In this document: positions 12,540 through 14,182 of the stretch, piece by piece
Layout of the letters: every line of letters begins with the position of its first letter
Position numbering within the stretch: the first letter of the stretch is position 1
Source of the DNA: Porticoccaceae bacterium
GTDB lineage: Bacteria; Pseudomonadota; Gammaproteobacteria; Pseudomonadales; Porticoccaceae
Reading direction: 5' to 3'
Assembly: GCA_023255165.1 (NCBI GenBank)
Contig: JALRJD010000270.1
Coordinates: 1-14,182, forward strand
Length of the DNA stretch: 14,182 bases
Notes under the pieces: model-generated
Database searches by the model: none
What the model was told of the DNA's origin: nothing
What the model saw: only the letters and a program-made list of their open reading frames with translations
Program-made: the position numbers and the translations under genes

Positions 12540-14182
12540 ATGGATACCATTCAGGTACGCGGCGCGCGAACCCATAATCTCAAAAATATCGATCTCGATA
12601 TCCCCCGCGACAAGCTGGTGGTAATCACGGGTTTGTCCGGTTCCGGCAAGTCATCGCTGGCCTTTGACACATTGTATGCGGAGGGTCAGCGGCGCTATGT
12701 GGAATCACTGTCGACCTATGCGCGGCAGTTTTTGTCGATGATGGAAAAGCCGGATGTCGATCATATTGAGGGACTCTCGCCGGCTATTTCCATCGAGCAG
12801 AAGTCCACCTCGCACAACCCGCGCTCCACGGTTGGCACTATCACTGAAATCTACGATTACCTGCGTTTGCTGTTTGCCCGCGCCGGTGAACCACGCTGTC
12901 CTGATCACAACCAGCCGCTAAAGGCTCAAACGGTCAGCCAGATGGTCGACCAGGTGCTGGCAATGCCGGAAGACACCAAACTGATGCTGCTGGCGCCGAT
13001 CGTCAAGGGCCGCAAAGGCGAGCATCTGCACCTGTTTGAAAGTTTGCGCCGTCAGGGTTTTATCCGCGCCCGCATCGACGGTCTGGTATGCGACCTCGAT
13101 GAAGCACCCGCGCTGAATAAAAAACAGAAGCACGATATTGAAGTGGTGGTCGACCGCTTTAAGGTGAAGGCCGATATGGGCCTGCGGCTGGCGGAATCCT
13201 TTGAGACCGCACTGACCCTGGCCGAAGGGTTGGCTGCGATCAGCTATATGGATTCCGATGCGCCGGACCAGATGTTTTCCGCCAAGTTTGCCTGTTCGGT
13301 GTGCAACTACAGCCTCAATGAGCTGGAGCCAAGACTGTTCTCGTTTAACAATCCGGTCGGCGCCTGCCCTACCTGCGACGGCCTCGGCGTGCATCAGTTC
13401 TTTGATATTGAGCGCGTGGTACAGCACCCGGAGGCATCGATCTCCGAGGGCGCCATCCGCGGCTGGGATCGCCGCACGCTCTACTACTTCAACATGCTCA
13501 CTTCGCTGGCCGCGCACTACGATTTTGATATCGACTCGCCGTGGCAGGAACTAAGCCAAGAGCACCGCGACAAAATACTGTTTGGCAGCGGCGATGAAGA
13601 GATTACCTTTAGCTATGTCAATGACCGCGGCACCATGTTCCGCCGCGAGCACACCTTTGAAGGGGTGATCAACAATATGGAACGGCGCTACCGCGAAACC
13701 GAGTCGACCTCGGTGCGCGAAGAGCTGGCAAAATATATGACCAGCTCCCACTGCCCCGAATGTGACGGCACCAGGCTGCGCAAATCGGCGCGCCATGTGT
13801 TTATTGACGACCGCCGTCTGGAAGATATTGTCAGCATGCCGGTGGGCGACTGTTGCGATTACTTTGATCAAATCGAACTGCAGGGCCGCCAGGGCGAAAT
13901 CGCCGAAAAAATTATTAAAGAGATTCGTCAGCGTTTCCGCTTTCTGGTCGATGTTGGCCTCAACTATCTGTCCCTCAATCGCAGTGCCGACACCCTCTCC
14001 GGCGGTGAAGCCCAGCGCATTCGCCTTGCCAGCCAGATCGGCGCCGGATTAGTGGGCGTAATGTATATCCTCGATGAACCCTCCATCGGTTTACACCAAC
14101 GGGACAACGAGCGTCTTCTGGCCACCCTCACCCGACTGCGGGACCTGGGCAATACCGTCATTGTGGTAGAACATGACGAAGA
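12540..14182 (+). CDS. uvrA: Excinuclease ABC subunit A, 3' end outside the window
   Basis: UvrA is the damage-sensing ATPase of nucleotide excision repair; it loads UvrB on damaged DNA. 547 of about 940 codons are present and the frame is open to the right edge. The first ABC module shows Walker A GLSGSGKSS with Lys37, the signature LSGGEAQRIRLA (487-498), Walker B YILDEPSIGL with Asp512 and Glu513, and the switch His545 in VVEHDE. The first zinc module has Cys252, Cys255, Cys276 and Cys279, the same pattern as E. coli 253 to 280. The missing part would hold the second ABC module. The ATG at 12540 starts MDTIQVRGARTHNLKNIDL, the normal UvrA N-terminus, although the ribosome site is weak (ATAAGAC). 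It is divergent from the MFS-ssb unit. No frameshift is visible. Confidence 0.98.
   Translation, partial: MDTIQVRGARTHNLKNIDLDIPRDKLVVITGLSGSGKSSLAFDTLYAEGQRRYVESLSTYARQFLSMMEKPDVDHIEGLSPAISIEQKSTSHNPRSTVGTITEIYDYLRLLFARAGEPRCPDHNQPLKAQTVSQMVDQVLAMPEDTKLMLLAPIVKGRKGEHLHLFESLRRQGFIRARIDGLVCDLDEAPALNKKQKHDIEVVVDRFKVKADMGLRLAESFETALTLAEGLAAISYMDSDAPDQMFSAKFACSVCNYSLNELEPRLFSFNNPVGACPTCDGLGVHQFFDIERVVQHPEASISEGAIRGWDRRTLYYFNMLTSLAAHYDFDIDSPWQELSQEHRDKILFGSGDEEITFSYVNDRGTMFRREHTFEGVINNMERRYRETESTSVREELAKYMTSSHCPECDGTRLRKSARHVFIDDRRLEDIVSMPVGDCCDYFDQIELQGRQGEIAEKIIKEIRQRFRFLVDVGLNYLSLNRSADTLSGGEAQRIRLASQIGAGLVGVMYILDEPSIGLHQRDNERLLATLTRLRDLGNTVIVVEHDE

Noticed and set aside
12918..13871. Minus-strand open frames (12918-13517, 13551-13871) in the right part of the window
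   Set aside because: They lie opposite the uvrA frame, which is intact with Walker A, zinc and signature motifs.

Overview
The window is a stretch of ordinary bacterial chromosome, almost certainly from a gammaproteobacterium. The evidence is the FabA/FabB pair, S20 next to divergent MurJ, and uvrA divergent from an MFS gene that leads into ssb. Base composition is moderately GC-rich. A marine or aquatic Cellvibrionales-like lineage would fit, but that is a guess from gene style. Eleven genes are supported; two run off the ends (murJ on the left, uvrA on the right).

Layout. 1-1501 (-) holds most of murJ, the lipid II flippase. 1729-1992 (+) is rpsT (ribosomal protein S20), with a good promoter before it and a hairpin terminator after it. 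2128-3297 (-) is an alpha-methylacyl-CoA racemase of the class III CoA-transferase fold. Its upstream region carries three tandem 19-bp repeats. 3588-6517 (-) is a three-gene proton-translocating transhydrogenase operon, pntAA-pntAB-pntB, closed by a strong terminator. 6696-7649 (-) is ispB, the long-chain polyprenyl diphosphate synthase that makes the quinone side chain. It shares a 222-bp divergent promoter region with fabA-fabB (7872-9657, +), the unsaturated fatty acid branch of type II fatty acid synthesis. 9796-10272 (-) is a Prx5-type peroxiredoxin. 10402-12298 (-) is a YajR-like MFS transporter gene followed 16 bp later by ssb. 12540 to the end (+) is uvrA.

How the genes relate. The window is mainly housekeeping: envelope assembly (MurJ), translation (S20), redox balance (Pnt, Prx5), lipid and quinone precursor synthesis (IspB, FabA, FabB) and DNA repair and replication (Ssb, UvrA). 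Transhydrogenase supplies NADPH, which fatty acid synthesis consumes, but nothing in the sequence shows joint control. The racemase is the most accessory-looking gene.

I see no mobile element, CRISPR array, RNA gene, toxin-antitoxin pair or recognisably new multi-gene system. The points most worth a second look are non-coding: short tandem repeats of 12 to 19 bp at several gene borders, two overlapping inverted repeats before the pnt operon, a nested inverted repeat before the peroxiredoxin, and a uvrA promoter without a clear LexA box. Four genes appear to start with GTG or TTG.
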